Assembly (NCBI RefSeq): GCF_029369745.1
Contig: NZ_CP120210.1
Location: forward strand, 558,001 to 622,000
DNA length: 64,000 nt
DNA from: Amycolatopsis sp. QT-25
GTDB lineage: Bacteria; Actinomycetota; Actinomycetes; Mycobacteriales; Pseudonocardiaceae
Direction of reading: 5' to 3'
In this document: positions 35,492 to 44,858 of the stretch, in pieces
How positions within the stretch are numbered: the first letter of the stretch is position 1
How the letters are laid out: each line of letters opens with the position of its first letter
Notes under the pieces: generated by a model
Databases searched by the model: none
The model's input: the letters and a program-made list of their open reading frames with translations, nothing else
What the model was told of the DNA's origin: nothing
Made by a program: the position numbers and the translations under genes

Positions 35492-36430
35492 TCAGGGCAC
35501 CGCCGGTCGGCGCCGCCAGTAGGTCCAGAGCGGCCGGTAGCCCTGCGCGTACCAGAACGGCGTCGAGCGAGGATTGGCCAGCGCGTGGTGCAGCAGCACG
35601 GCTTCGGTGCCGCACTCGTCGAAGATCTGGTGCGCGTGCGCGGCGAGCGCCGTTCCCACCCCGCTCGACCGCGCCGGCTCGGCCACGGCCAGCGACGACA
35701 GGTAGCCGACCCGGTCGGCCGCGACCCGGTCGCTGATCCACGCCGTCTCGCCGGGGAACTGCACCCGCACCATGCCCAGCGCGCGCCCGTACAACTCGGC
35801 GACCCACAACGTCGGGTTCTCCCGGCCCAGGTGTTCCGACAGGTTCGCGGCGATCGTTTCCTCCGCGCCGTCTCGCAAGGTGACAGATCCGAACTGCGCG
35901 TCGTAGCGCTGCAATTCCAGTTCGAGTCCGACGGCGGTTTCGAGATCATCCGCCTCGGCGGGCCGGATGTGCACTCCCGGAGTGGCGGGCGGTCCCGTCA
36001 CGGCGAGCCGGTCGGCCGGGCGGACCGCGATCACCAGCGTCGGCGCGAAGCCGCGGCGCAGCAATTCGGCCGATCCGGGGGAGTCGCGGCTGGGACGCAC
36101 CACGGTCGCCGCCGTCTCGACATCCCCTGGTGGGGACACGGTCTTCAGATGTTCATCCCATTGGGTGAGTAATGCGTCAAAGACCGCTTCCGGACGAGGA
36201 CCGGTGAGCCGCGCTTCGAGGCGATGTTCGACGAGGGCCCGCCACGGAGAGTCAGCGGATTCGGGACCCGCCTCGGAGCGTACCGACAATCCGGCGGCGG
36301 CCGAGTCGTCTTCTGTCGCGGAGAGTGACACGGCGCCCTCGACAGGCTCCAGTGCAGGCATTTCGGGGAGCAGGGCGTCCACGGTGGCGAGCCGTTCGGC
36401 ATGCCCGGCGGCGATGGCGTGGCTATTCAT
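35492..36430 (-). CDS. GNAT family N-acetyltransferase with long N-terminal region
   Basis: The 312-residue product has a C-terminal GNAT domain: VHIRPAEADDLETAVGLE, YLSSLAVAEPARSSGVGTAL with the acetyl-CoA Gly pattern, and STPFWYAQGYRPLW. The first 150 residues look like a decayed or specialised second GNAT-like half (ATVVRPSRDSPGSAELLRRGF). ATG 36430 begins MNSHAIAAGHAERLAT. Substrate is unknown. A 280-base gap separates it from the divergent EAL gene. Confidence 0.8.
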   Translation of the reverse strand: MNSHAIAAGHAERLATVDALLPEMPALEPVEGAVSLSATEDDSAAAGLSVRSEAGPESADSPWRALVEHRLEARLTGPRPEAVFDALLTQWDEHLKTVSPPGDVETAATVVRPSRDSPGSAELLRRGFAPTLVIAVRPADRLAVTGPPATPGVHIRPAEADDLETAVGLELELQRYDAQFGSVTLRDGAEETIAANLSEHLGRENPTLWVAELYGRALGMVRVQFPGETAWISDRVAADRVGYLSSLAVAEPARSSGVGTALAAHAHQIFDECGTEAVLLHHALANPRSTPFWYAQGYRPLWTYWRRRPAVP

Positions 36431-36710
36431 AGGGCTATTCAAGCCCCTACTCTCGGGTCCGCCGGGAACTTCACGAGATTGGCCGGGGTGTGGCGTCACG
36501 TGACTTCCGGTAGTCGGAAGGAACGCGAATAACGCTCCCATTTCACCCCTTGGTCCACGCAGGTCAGCGCGACTCGCCCATTGTTAACCCTGGGGTGATC
36601 TCATACTGTCTCGAATGGGACTTGGGTACGCCCTCCGGGGTACCGTATTGCCCTCGTCCCCGAGGTCGCGGTGGGACAAGACCGGTTGGGCAGCCGGGAA
36701 GGAAGGTCGG

Positions 36711-39326
36711 ATGCCGGACACGAACGGCAGGCCCGGGAGCGCCGCACAGGCGACAGCGGGCAAGGGAGGCGCCGTTACGGAGGCTCGTACCGACGAGCGA
36801 CGGTTCCGCGTCTACACCTTCGCGGTACTCACCATGGGCATCGCCGCCGCGGCCGCGGTCAGCCTCTGGCTGGACTTCGAGGCTTCGGACGACCTGTTGT
36901 GGATCGGGCCGATCCTCGCGCTCGCGTTCCTGCTCGCCGAACAGCTCGGCATCAACGTCGACGTCCGCAGCGGCATCTCGTGGACGATTTCGTTCACCGA
37001 GATCCCGCTGGTCATCGGATTCTTCGTCGCTCCGTTCGAAGTCGTGCTCGCCGCCCATCTCGCCGCGGGCATCGGAACCCTGCTGGCCCGCAAGGTCGCG
37101 GGCCGCGTCCTCTACAACGCCGGCGCCTTCCTGCTGGAGATCACCGGCGCGTTCGCCGTGGCAGGACTGGTGAAACAGGCCTCCGGTGCCCACGACATGA
37201 CCTGGATCGCCGCGCTGGCAGGCACTTTGACCGCGCCGCTGGTCAGCACGCTGCTCGCGCTCGCCGCCGTCCGCGTGCTGCGCCGCCGGATGCGCGTCAG
37301 CACCGCGATCCGGCTGACCGGCCGCATCCTGGTCGTCGGCTTCGTCAACGCCTCGGTCGGTCTTTCCGGTTATTTGGTCATTTCCGGGACGCCGAAGGCC
37401 TGGCCGCTCGTGCTGGCCGTCTTCCTCGGGCTCACCGCGCTGTACTGGGCGTACTCGGATCTGCTTCGCGAACAGCGCGACATGGAAGCGTTGTCCGACG
37501 TCAGCCTGATGGTCGCGCGATCCGGCCAACAGGCCGCCGCGCGGCCCGCCGGACGAGCCGACGAACTCGTCGGCGGCGTCGACGTCCGCGAGTGGGCGAC
37601 CATCGCCGAACGCATCAAGGACCAGCTGGCCGCCGGCCGGGTCGTGCTCAGGCTGCGGCTGGAACCCAAGGACACCATGCGCATGGTCGTCGCGGGCGAC
37701 GAACTCCCGCCCGTCGACCCGGCCGCCGACGACCCGTTGCTGCGCCTGCCCGGCGCGCACGTCCGGCATTTCCGGATCACCGAAGCCAATCCCGACGTCC
37801 GCTCCGCGTTGCTCGACCGCGGCGCGCAGGAGGCGCTCGTCGTGCCGCTGCGCAGCGCGAACCAGCTGCTCGGCGTCGTCGAGGCGCACGACAGGCTGTC
37901 CCGCTGGCGTGGTTTCGGCAAGTACGACGTCCAGCTGCTCGGCACGATGGCCAGCCACCTCGCGACCTCGCTGGACAACCGGCGCCTGCTCGCGACCCTG
38001 CGCCACGACGCCTACCACGATCCGCTGACCGGCCTGCTCAACCGGCCGGGCTTCCGCCAGGTCGCCAAGGAACCGTTGCGGGAACAGGTCGACGCGGTCG
38101 TGCTGCGGGTCGACCTGGACGTCTTCTCCACCGTCAGCGACGCCCTCGGCTACGTGTGGGCCGATCGGATGGTCATCGCCGCGGGCCGCCGGATCCGCGA
38201 CGCGCTCGGTCCCGACGTTCCGCTCGCCAGGCTCGAAGGCGCGTCCTTCGCGGCACTTCTCGTCGGCTGCGCGCCGGAACGCGCCCAAGCCGCCGCGGAG
38301 CTGCTCCGCGCGGAACTGGTCGCCCCATACCCCGTGGACCGGCTCTCCGTCGAAGCCAACGCGATGATCGGTTACGCCACCTCGTCGGCCGAGGATGACG
38401 ACCAGGTCGACGTCGACGGGCTCCTGCAGCGCGCCGACGTCGCCGTCCGCGCGACCAAGGGCGGAGAAGAGGTCCGCGGCTACATGGCCAGCATGGGCCA
38501 GATCTTCATGCGCCGGTTCCAGATGGTCACGCAGTTCCGGCAGTCGCTCGAAGAGGGCCAGCTGAGCGTCCACTACCAGCCGAAGATCACCCTGCCGAAC
38601 CGGCAGATCCAGGGCGTCGAAGCGCTCGTGCGCTGGGTGCATCCGGAGTTCGGCAGGCTCGGTCCCGACGAGTTCGTGCCCGCGATCGAAGCGGCAGGCC
38701 TCATCGGCGTCCTGACGTCGTTCGTGCTCGAAGAGTCGTTGAAGCGCGTGCGGAAGTGGCTCGACGAGGGCCTGCGCATCTCCGCCGCCGTGAACCTGTC
38801 GGTGCGGAACCTGGCCGACGAGGACTTCCCGACGAAGGTCGCCCGCGAACTCGACCGCTTCGGCATCCCGCCCGAGCTGCTCACCTTCGAGCTCACCGAG
38901 TCCGGTGTGATGTCCGACCCGCAGAAGGCGCTGCCGATCCTGCGGGAACTGCACTCGCTGGGCATCGTGCTCGCCGTCGACGACTTCGGCACCGGCTACT
39001 CGTCGCTGGCGTACCTGCGGCAGCTTCCGGTCGACCAGGTCAAGATCGACAAGAGTTTCGTCCTCGGCATGGGCACGGACCTCGGCGACCTCGCCGTCGT
39101 GCGCTCCATCGTCGAACTGGGCCATTCGCTGGGCCTCACGGTCGTGGCGGAGGGCGTCGAGGAGGACGTCGCGCGGGATCAGCTCGAGGCGATGGGATGT
39201 GACGTGGCCCAGGGTTACCTCATCTCGCGGCCGCTGCCGGAGGACCGCTTGGAGGCGTGGCTGCAAGCCCGCACGGCGCGCTCGCCCGGACGGCACTCCG
39301 AGACCGTCTTGACCCTGCTGACCTGA
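36711..39326 (+). CDS. Membrane GGDEF-EAL protein: probable c-di-GMP phosphodiesterase with inactive cyclase domain
   Basis: The 871-residue product has about seven hydrophobic segments in residues 35-250, a GAF-like middle, a GGDEF domain whose active loop reads EGASF near residue 509 instead of GGDEF (so no cyclase activity expected), and an EAL domain with EALVRW near 637, NLSVRN, LTFELTES, VDDFGTGYSS, KIDKSFV and VAEGVEED. The catalytic EAL residues are all present, so c-di-GMP hydrolysis is expected, perhaps regulated by GTP at the dead domain. ATG 36711 follows GGAAGG; the upstream in-frame ATG at 36615 lacks such a site. An antisense frame of 946 residues is an artefact. Confidence 0.9.
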   Translation: MPDTNGRPGSAAQATAGKGGAVTEARTDERRFRVYTFAVLTMGIAAAAAVSLWLDFEASDDLLWIGPILALAFLLAEQLGINVDVRSGISWTISFTEIPLVIGFFVAPFEVVLAAHLAAGIGTLLARKVAGRVLYNAGAFLLEITGAFAVAGLVKQASGAHDMTWIAALAGTLTAPLVSTLLALAAVRVLRRRMRVSTAIRLTGRILVVGFVNASVGLSGYLVISGTPKAWPLVLAVFLGLTALYWAYSDLLREQRDMEALSDVSLMVARSGQQAAARPAGRADELVGGVDVREWATIAERIKDQLAAGRVVLRLRLEPKDTMRMVVAGDELPPVDPAADDPLLRLPGAHVRHFRITEANPDVRSALLDRGAQEALVVPLRSANQLLGVVEAHDRLSRWRGFGKYDVQLLGTMASHLATSLDNRRLLATLRHDAYHDPLTGLLNRPGFRQVAKEPLREQVDAVVLRVDLDVFSTVSDALGYVWADRMVIAAGRRIRDALGPDVPLARLEGASFAALLVGCAPERAQAAAELLRAELVAPYPVDRLSVEANAMIGYATSSAEDDDQVDVDGLLQRADVAVRATKGGEEVRGYMASMGQIFMRRFQMVTQFRQSLEEGQLSVHYQPKITLPNRQIQGVEALVRWVHPEFGRLGPDEFVPAIEAAGLIGVLTSFVLEESLKRVRKWLDEGLRISAAVNLSVRNLADEDFPTKVARELDRFGIPPELLTFELTESGVMSDPQKALPILRELHSLGIVLAVDDFGTGYSSLAYLRQLPVDQVKIDKSFVLGMGTDLGDLAVVRSIVELGHSLGLTVVAEGVEEDVARDQLEAMGCDVAQGYLISRPLPEDRLEAWLQARTARSPGRHSETVLTLLT

Positions 39327-39405
39327 GGTTTCGCGGTAACCGGCCCCCCGGTCGAGGCCCCTCCACCGGCCTGCTAGTCTTTCCAAGTCCTCGCGAGAGG
39401 GCAAG

Positions 39406-39478
39406 GCCCCTTTAGCTCAGTCGGTAGAGCGTTTCCATGGTAAGGAAAAGGTCTACGGTTCGATTCCGTAAAGGGGCT
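39406..39478 (+). tRNA. tRNA-Thr (GGU)
   Basis: Acceptor GCCCCTT/AAGGGGC, D-arm TAGCTCAG, anticodon stem TTTCC/GGAAA with loop ATGGTAA (anticodon GGT), and GGTTCGATTC T-arm. 73 bases, no encoded CCA. Confidence 0.93.
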
Positions 39479-39528
39479 CGCAACCTCAACCGCGTCACGC
39501 AAGCGTGTCGCGGTTAGGGTTATGTAAG

Positions 39529-39601
39529 GGCGGTGTAGCTCAGCTGGCAGAGCAAGCGGCTCATAATCGCTGTGTCGCCGGTTCAAGTCCGGCCACCGCT
39601 A
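39529..39601 (+). tRNA. tRNA-Met (CAU), elongator type
   Basis: Acceptor GGCGGTG/CACCGCT, TAGCTCAGCTGG D-arm, loop CTCATAA with anticodon CAT, and GGTTCAAGTCC T-arm. The acceptor starts with a G-T pair rather than the initiator mismatch, so the elongator form is preferred. 51 bases after tRNA-Thr. Confidence 0.9.
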
Positions 39602-39646
39602 CGCGGTAATCCTGGGTATCCCAGGCCTAGTAGAGAAGGAAATGCT

Positions 39647-39811
39647 GTGGCTGCCACTGACGTGCGACCGAAGATCACGCTCGCGTGTGAGGAGTGCAAG
39701 CACCGCAACTACATCACCAAGAAGAACCGGCGCAACAACCCGGATCGCCTGGAGATGAAGAAGTTCTGCCCGAACTGCGGTACGCACCGGACTCACAAAG
39801 AGACCCGCTGA
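39647..39811 (+). CDS. rpmG: Ribosomal protein bL33, zinc-binding form
   Basis: The 54-residue product starts at GTG 39647 after AGAAGGA and has CEEC and CPNC, the two zinc-binding pairs of the C+ form of L33. It is in the tRNA-Thr/tRNA-Met/rpmG/hadA order known from Mycobacterium. A paralogue without Cys is likely elsewhere in the genome (inference). It is followed by a strong terminator. Confidence 0.95.
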   Translation: MAATDVRPKITLACEECKHRNYITKKNRRNNPDRLEMKKFCPNCGTHRTHKETR

Positions 39812-39836
39812 GCGTCTGGCGGTTCTATCAGTCTTG

Positions 39837-39871
39837 CCCGAAGCCGCCCTGGTCACCAGGGCGGCTTCGGG
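39837..39871 (+). terminator. Strong intrinsic terminator after rpmG
   Basis: CCCGAAGCCGCCCTGGT and its exact complement pair over 17 bases around a single C, followed by TGTTTTC. It ends the rpmG transcript 26 bases before hadA. Confidence 0.9.
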
Positions 39872-39897
39872 TGTTTTCGGGTCTGTAACCTGCTCGG

Positions 39898-40347
39898 GTG
39901 GCCTTGGACCAGTCGTTCACCGGGCGGGTGTACCCGCCGACCAGTACCTATGAAGTGAGTCGCGAGAAGATCAGGGAGTTCGCCGAAGCGCTCGGCGACA
40001 CGAACCCGCTCTACCGCGACACCGAAGCGGCGAAGGCGGCCGGTCACCCCGACGTCATCGCGCCGCCGACGTTCCTCACCATCATCAACCTCGCTTCGAT
40101 CAACGCGATCGTCTCCGACCCGGAGCTGGGGCTCGACTACTCGCGGATGGTGCACGGCGACCAGCGGTTCACCTACACACGGCCGGTGCACGCGGGCGAC
40201 GTCCTGTCGCTCACCACGTACATCGACACCATCATGACCCGCGCCGGGAACGACTTCATCAACCTGCGCGCCGAGATCTCCGGCGCCGACGGCGGCCCGA
40301 TCGCCACCACGAACGCCCAACTCGTGGTCCGAGGGGAGGGCGCGTGA
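39898..40347 (+). CDS. hadA: (3R)-hydroxyacyl-ACP dehydratase subunit HadA
   Basis: The 149-residue product is a hot-dog protein with SREKIREFAEALGDTNPLY, ATIPTF-like APPTFLTIINLA and DIXSLTTYID-like strands. Where catalytic MaoC subunits have Asp-x4-His, HadA reads DTNPLYRD without the His, as in the non-catalytic mycobacterial HadA. It dehydrates 3-hydroxyacyl-ACP together with HadB in type II fatty acid synthesis. It is 4 bases from, and coupled to, hadB. Confidence 0.9.
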   Translation: MALDQSFTGRVYPPTSTYEVSREKIREFAEALGDTNPLYRDTEAAKAAGHPDVIAPPTFLTIINLASINAIVSDPELGLDYSRMVHGDQRFTYTRPVHAGDVLSLTTYIDTIMTRAGNDFINLRAEISGADGGPIATTNAQLVVRGEGA

Positions 40348-40748
40348 GCACGTTCACCGCCGGAGAAGAACTGACACCGCTGACCGTCGACGTCACCAGG
40401 GAACAACTGGTGCGCTACGCCGGCGCTTCGCTGGACTTCAACCCCATCCACTGGAACGAGACCTTCGCCAAGGAGGTCGGCCTGCCGGACGTCATCGCGC
40501 ACGGGATGCTGACCATGGCACTCGGGGCGCGGCTCGTCACCGACTGGCTCGGCGACCCCGGCCGCCTCATCGACTACTTCGCGCGCTTCACGCGCCCCGT
40601 GGTCGTGCCGAACGACGGCACCGCGACGATCGAGTTCACCGGGAAGGTCGCCGTGGTCAACGACGACGGCACCGCCCGCGTCGACATCACCGCCAAGTTC
40701 GAGGGCAAGACCGTCCTGGGCAAGGCGCAGGCGGTCGTCCGCGCCTGA
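40344..40748 (+). CDS. hadB: (3R)-hydroxyacyl-ACP dehydratase subunit HadB (MaoC)
   Basis: The 134-residue product has the catalytic MaoC motif: LDFNPIHWNETFAKEVGLPD with the Asp/His pair, then DVIAHGMLTMAL. It forms the active half of the HadAB heterodimer. GTG 40344 overlaps the hadA stop by GTGA. No hadC follows, unlike in mycolic-acid-making mycobacteria; the next plus-strand gene is the tRNA-Trp. This fits a genus lacking mycolates. Confidence 0.92.
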   Translation: MSTFTAGEELTPLTVDVTREQLVRYAGASLDFNPIHWNETFAKEVGLPDVIAHGMLTMALGARLVTDWLGDPGRLIDYFARFTRPVVVPNDGTATIEFTGKVAVVNDDGTARVDITAKFEGKTVLGKAQAVVRA

Positions 40749-40760
40749 CGTCTTCAAAGC

Positions 40761-40826
40761 GAGAGCAAGGGACCTTTGCTACCGTCGCTTAGCCTGCCTA
40801 AATAAGCGATAGCAAAGGTCCCTTGC
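40761..40826. terminator. Long hairpin between hadB and the SGNH hydrolase gene
   Basis: GAGCAAGGGACCTTTGCTA pairs exactly with TAGCAAAGGTCCCTTGCTC, and the inner TCGCTTA/TAAGCGA extends the stem. It lies between convergent genes and probably terminates both. Its size is similar to the spacer hairpins near 62.2 kb. Confidence 0.8.
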
Positions 40827-40869
40827 TCCCTTTTCGCAGGTCAAGAGGGCTGTGGTGAAACGCCGAGCC

Positions 40870-41811
40870 CTACGCGATCTTGAGCAGCTTTTCGATGACC
40901 TCCGCCATGCCTTCCGCGCCCCGGGCGTTCGGGTGCAGCGGCGCGGCGGGGACCGAGGGCGCGGGGCCTTCGACCCAGCGCCGGTTCGCGGCGCTGCACA
41001 TTTCCCGGCCCTTGCTCGCGGTCGACATGTCGGCGAAGCCCGCTTCGTGCTCCTTCGCCGTCTCCTGCAGTGTCGTGTTCAGCCGCTTGAGCGAGTCGCG
41101 GAAGTAGGCCACGTCTCCCGCGCCGACCGGCAGGACCGGCCAGCAGCCGGCGTCGTCGTCCGGAAGCACCGTCGGGTACCCGACGACCACGATGCGCGCC
41201 GAGGAGGCCTTCGAGCGGATCTGGTCCAGGATTCCGCCAAGCCGGTCCGCGGCGGCGGTGATCCGCTCGGCGAGCTGGTCGCGGCCCCCTGCGGTCAGCT
41301 GGGTCTTGCAGGGCGAAGCGGTCTGCTGCTGCGTCGTGCACTGGCTCGCAAAGCCGACGAAGCCCACGTCGTTGCCGCCGATCCCGACGGTCACCAGTGT
41401 CGTGTCGCCATCGACGGCGTCGAGCTGCGGAGCGTTCGTGCCGTCACGGGTCTTCTGTTTGCCGGTGAGGTGTTCGGTCGTGGCGCCACCGCAGCTGACA
41501 TCGACGAACTCGGCCGGACGCAGCTTCGCGGCCAGGAGGCTCGGATAGTTGTTGTCCGAGCGGTCGCAACCCGCCGGGGCGCCCGCCGGCCGCCCAGTGC
41601 CCGGCGAAGCCGTGTAGGAATCGCCCAGCGCCACATACCGGCCCGAGCCGTCCGAAGTGGTGACCCCCGCCGGTGTCACCGACGTCCCCCGCTCCCACAG
41701 GTGGTAAGCGATCCCCAGCACGGACAGCACGATCACCAGGAAGAGGCAGCCTCCGCCAGTTCTCCGCTGCGTCACCCGTTCGTTGTACGCGACCCGGGTC
41801 GCTTTTGTCAT
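40870..41811 (-). CDS. Membrane-anchored SGNH/GDSL hydrolase
   Basis: The 313-residue product has one N-terminal membrane segment (CLFLVIVLSVLGIAYHLW), then ALGDSYTASPG with the nucleophile Ser65, GGNDVGF with the block III Gly-Asn, and LHPNARG with the block V His near the C-terminus. Six Cys (CDRS, VSCGG, QCTT, PCKT, GCWP, EMCS) could form three disulfides, as in the Streptomyces SGNH lipase/esterase group. It likely acts on ester bonds outside the membrane. Confidence 0.85.
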   Translation of the reverse strand: MTKATRVAYNERVTQRRTGGGCLFLVIVLSVLGIAYHLWERGTSVTPAGVTTSDGSGRYVALGDSYTASPGTGRPAGAPAGCDRSDNNYPSLLAAKLRPAEFVDVSCGGATTEHLTGKQKTRDGTNAPQLDAVDGDTTLVTVGIGGNDVGFVGFASQCTTQQQTASPCKTQLTAGGRDQLAERITAAADRLGGILDQIRSKASSARIVVVGYPTVLPDDDAGCWPVLPVGAGDVAYFRDSLKRLNTTLQETAKEHEAGFADMSTASKGREMCSAANRRWVEGPAPSVPAAPLHPNARGAEGMAEVIEKLLKIA

Positions 41812-41898
41812 CGGTCCGACCGTCGGGGAAGCACCGGTGAACGGGTGATCTCGCGTCCGATGAGATGTGGATCACAGTCGATATGGAGATAAAGGCCT

Positions 41899-42795
41899 TC
41901 ACCCTTTCGGGACGAGGTCCCGCAGCCCGGCGGCGAGGTCGAGGGCGTGGGTGACGTCCCGTGCGAGGTAGTGGGGGTCGACGAAGGCCTCGCTGATCCC
42001 GGTTTCGGCGGCCGCCGCCAGCTGGGCGGCGACGTCCTCGAGGTCCGTGCCGGGTTTCGGGTTGATCCGCAGCACTCGCCGCAGCGCACCGGGGTCGCGG
42101 CCCGCCTTCTCGGCCGCGCTCACCACGGTTTCCCAGAGTTTCGCGAGGTAGGGCGCGGGCAGTCCGGCGGGCAACCAGCCGTCGGCGCGGCGGCCGACGC
42201 GGTCCAGCGCCGCTGCCGAGAGCCCACCCAGCAACAACGGCGGATGCGGACTCTGCGCCGGGCGCAGTCCCACCTTCGACGGCGGGATCCGCCAGCGATC
42301 GCCTTCGTGCTCGACCGGATCGTCGGTCCAGAACTTCCGAAGGACGTCGAGGAGCTCTTCCAGTTGCTTGCCGCGGCCCTTCCAGGGCGTGCCCGTCGCG
42401 GTGTACTCGTCGCGAAGCCAGCCGGTGCCCAACCCGACATCCAGCCGGCCGCCACTCACCTGGTCCAGTGAGGTGAGCATCCGGGCGAGCACCACGGCTG
42501 GATACACCGTTCCGGTGAGCGTGCTGGTGCCGAGCCGGATCGTCTCGGTGACGGTCGCGGCCGCCGTCAGCAGGATCAGCGGATCCGCGAAGGTGACGAA
42601 CTCCGGCGGGTACGGCCGTTCCGGGGTGCCGCCGGGGTAGAAGTCCGACGGCGAAACCGGCGCCAGCACGCGATCCCCGACCCACAGCGACTCGTACCCG
42701 AGCTTCTCGGCGGCCGCGGCGAAACCGGTGACGGCATCGAGGGAAGCGAGGGGGCCGTACTGCGGAAGGGCGATTCCGAGGCGCATCACGGTCAC
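41899..42795 (-). CDS. LLM-class F420-dependent oxidoreductase
   Basis: The 298-residue product begins [14 protein letters not shown] and has [50 protein letters not shown] and [15 protein letters not shown], the usual luciferase-like TIM-barrel segments of the TIGR-type F420 group. Cofactor and substrate are inferred from the family. GTG 42795 overlaps the aminotransferase stop (GTGA); ATG 42786 is an alternative. Coupling suggests a shared transcript. Confidence 0.85.
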   Translation of the reverse strand: MTVMRLGIALPQYGPLASLDAVTGFAAAAEKLGYESLWVGDRVLAPVSPSDFYPGGTPERPYPPEFVTFADPLILLTAAATVTETIRLGTSTLTGTVYPAVVLARMLTSLDQVSGGRLDVGLGTGWLRDEYTATGTPWKGRGKQLEELLDVLRKFWTDDPVEHEGDRWRIPPSKVGLRPAQSPHPPLLLGGLSAAALDRVGRRADGWLPAGLPAPYLAKLWETVVSAAEKAGRDPGALRRVLRINPKPGTDLEDVAAQLAAAAETGISEAFVDPHYLARDVTHALDLAAGLRDLVPKG

Positions 42796-44021
42796 CGTGC
42801 TTCCGCGAGCAGCAGGCCCAGCCTGGAAATTCCTTCGGCGAGATCGTTTTCGTTCAGCGCATAGGAAATCCGGAAGTACCCCGGCGTGCCGAACGCCTCG
42901 CCGGGCACCACGGCGACTTCGGCCTCGCGCAGGAGCAGATCGGCCAGCGCGACCGTGTCGGCCGGCCGCTCACCGCGGATCTCTTTGCCCAGCAACGCTT
43001 TCACCGACGGATAGAGATAGAAGGCGCCGAGCGGCACCGGAGCTTCGACACCGGGAATCCCGGAGAGCAGGGAAAACGCCGTCTTTCGCCGGGAATCGAA
43101 CGCTTCGCGCATCGCGTGAACGGCGTCGAGCGGACCGCTCACCGCGGCCAGCGCGGCCCGCTGCGCGACGTTCGAAACGTTGCCGCACAAGTGCGATTGG
43201 TACGCCGTCGCCGCCTTGACCACGTCCTGCGGGCCGAGCAGCCAGCCCACCCGCCAGCCGGTCATCGAGTACGTCTTCGCCACCCCGTTGAGGACGATCG
43301 TCCGGTCGGCGAGTTCCGGTACCAGGACGGGCATCGAGAGCGCTTCGGCGCCGTCGTAGACCAGGTGCTCGTAGATCTCGTCGGTGATGACCCAGAGGCC
43401 GTTCTCGTACGCCCAGCGCCCGATCGCCTCGACCTGTTCGCGCGGGTACACCGCGCCGGTCGGGTTCGACGGCGACACGAACAGCAGCACCTTCGTGCGC
43501 GGCGTCCTCGCGGCCTCGAGCTGCTCGACGGTGACCAGATAGCCCGTCGTCTCGTCGGCCGTGACCTGCACCGGAACCCCGCCGGCGAGAGCGATCGACT
43601 CCGGGTACGTCGTCCAGTACGGCGCGGGCAGCAGCACCTCGTCGCCCGGGTCGAGCAGCGTCGCGAACGCCGAGTGGACCGCCTGCTTGCCGCCGTTCGT
43701 CACCAGGACACGGCCGGGATCGACCTCGTACCCGGAGTCGCGCACGGTCTTCGCCGCGATCGCCTCACGCAGCTCCGGCAGCCCGCCCGCGGCGGTGTAG
43801 CCGTGATTGACCTTGTCGCGGACGGCCGCTTCGGCGGCTTCGAGCACGTTGGCCGGGGTGGGGAAGTCCGGCTGACCGGCGCCGAAGCCGATCACCGGCC
43901 GACCCTGCGCCTTGAGCGCCCGGGCCTTCGCGTCGACGGCCAGCGTGGCCGACGGCGTGATGCCGCCGACGCGGGCCGAGACGCGGGAAGCCGGCGAAGA
44001 CGAGGGTGCGGGAGCGCTCAT
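42792..44021 (-). CDS. aspC: Class I aminotransferase, aspartate aminotransferase-like
   Basis: The 409-residue product has [67 protein letters not shown] and [18 protein letters not shown] with the PLP Lys. This is the prokaryotic aspartate aminotransferase subgroup Ib. The reaction (aspartate plus 2-oxoglutarate) is inferred from the family. It lies next to the tRNA-Trp/secE locus, as in Streptomyces, and diverges from it. Confidence 0.9.
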   Translation of the reverse strand: MSAPAPSSSPASRVSARVGGITPSATLAVDAKARALKAQGRPVIGFGAGQPDFPTPANVLEAAEAAVRDKVNHGYTAAGGLPELREAIAAKTVRDSGYEVDPGRVLVTNGGKQAVHSAFATLLDPGDEVLLPAPYWTTYPESIALAGGVPVQVTADETTGYLVTVEQLEAARTPRTKVLLFVSPSNPTGAVYPREQVEAIGRWAYENGLWVITDEIYEHLVYDGAEALSMPVLVPELADRTIVLNGVAKTYSMTGWRVGWLLGPQDVVKAATAYQSHLCGNVSNVAQRAALAAVSGPLDAVHAMREAFDSRRKTAFSLLSGIPGVEAPVPLGAFYLYPSVKALLGKEIRGERPADTVALADLLLREAEVAVVPGEAFGTPGYFRISYALNENDLAEGISRLGLLLAEAR

Positions 44022-44105
44022 GGCGACATCGTGGCACGATCATGGGGTCGGCCGTGGGGGAACTTCCTCGCGGAAGGCTGCTCCGCGCCGCTTTGCGGGG
44101 CGCGG

Positions 44106-44136
44106 TTGCGAAGCTGTTCCGGGGTTGCCGTAGACT
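44106..44136 (+). promoter_or_regulatory. Possible promoter of tRNA-Trp/secE
   Basis: TTGCGA (44106-44111) and TAGACT (44131-44136) lie about 90 bases before the tRNA. The 19-base spacer weakens the call; the transcript would then run through secE. Confidence 0.4.
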
Positions 44137-44227
44137 TCTGGTCTCGGAACGCACTACGGTCGTCCCCGCCACGGCGGTGGGGACGATGGAATGCGTCCTC
44201 GGGAGCTCCAGGGCATCGGGGCTCCAA

Positions 44228-44300
<73 letters not shown>

Positions 44301-44333
44301 CGTAAGCGAACTGGTGAAGGCGGAGGAGTGGTC

Positions 44334-44780
44334 GTGAGCGACAGCGACGCCAGCGGTGAGAAGGCGCAGGACGGCGCCGGGCGGAAGCCCGACGAACAGT
44401 CCCGCCCGGTGACCGCCGCTGCCCGGCGTGAGCGCCGTGCGTCCGCGCGCCCGTCCGGTAAGGCCGACGCCAAGTCGGACGACAAGACCCGCCCCGCCGG
44501 CAAGGCGAAGGCCGGGGACAAGACCGAGAAGTCCAAGGACGCCAAGGGCGCGGCGACTCCGAGGCGCGATCGCAAGCCGAAGCAGGCGTCGATCTTCGCC
44601 CGGCTGATGCGCTTCATCCGTGAAGTCTGGGCCGAGCTGCGCAAGGTCATCTGGCCGAACCGCAAGCAGATGGTCACCTACACCGCGGTGGTGCTGGTCT
44701 TCGTGGTGTTCATGGTGGCGCTGGTGAGCGGCCTCGACCTGGCCTTCAAAGAGGTCGTCGGTGCCGTCTTCGGCAGCTGA
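44334..44780 (+). CDS. secE: Preprotein translocase subunit SecE
   Basis: The 148-residue product has a charged Lys/Arg/Ala-rich N-terminus, then FIREVWAELRKVIWPNRKQM, the SecE signature, and one membrane helix (YTAVVLVFVVFMVALVSGL). SecE stabilises the SecYEG channel. The long disordered N-terminal extension is common in actinobacteria. GTG 44334 is preceded by GGAGGAG at a good distance. Confidence 0.95.
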   Translation: MSDSDASGEKAQDGAGRKPDEQSRPVTAAARRERRASARPSGKADAKSDDKTRPAGKAKAGDKTEKSKDAKGAATPRRDRKPKQASIFARLMRFIREVWAELRKVIWPNRKQMVTYTAVVLVFVVFMVALVSGLDLAFKEVVGAVFGS

Positions 44781-44858
44781 GGCAGCCGTTGGCGGTGCCT
44801 GAGCGGCATCGCACGCCTGCCCGGTGCCACGGCAACCGATCAACTGAGAGGACGGAAC

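Noticed and set aside
25906..36515. TGACTTCCGGTAGTC occurs at both 25906-25920 and 36501-36515
   Set aside because: One or two shared 15-mers are expected by chance in 64 kb of GC-rich DNA, and the surroundings show no further similarity.
36564..39404. Antisense frame of 946 residues over the GGDEF-EAL gene
   Set aside because: It is an exact shadow of a well-supported gene, with no domain of its own. Long antisense frames are routine in high-GC DNA.
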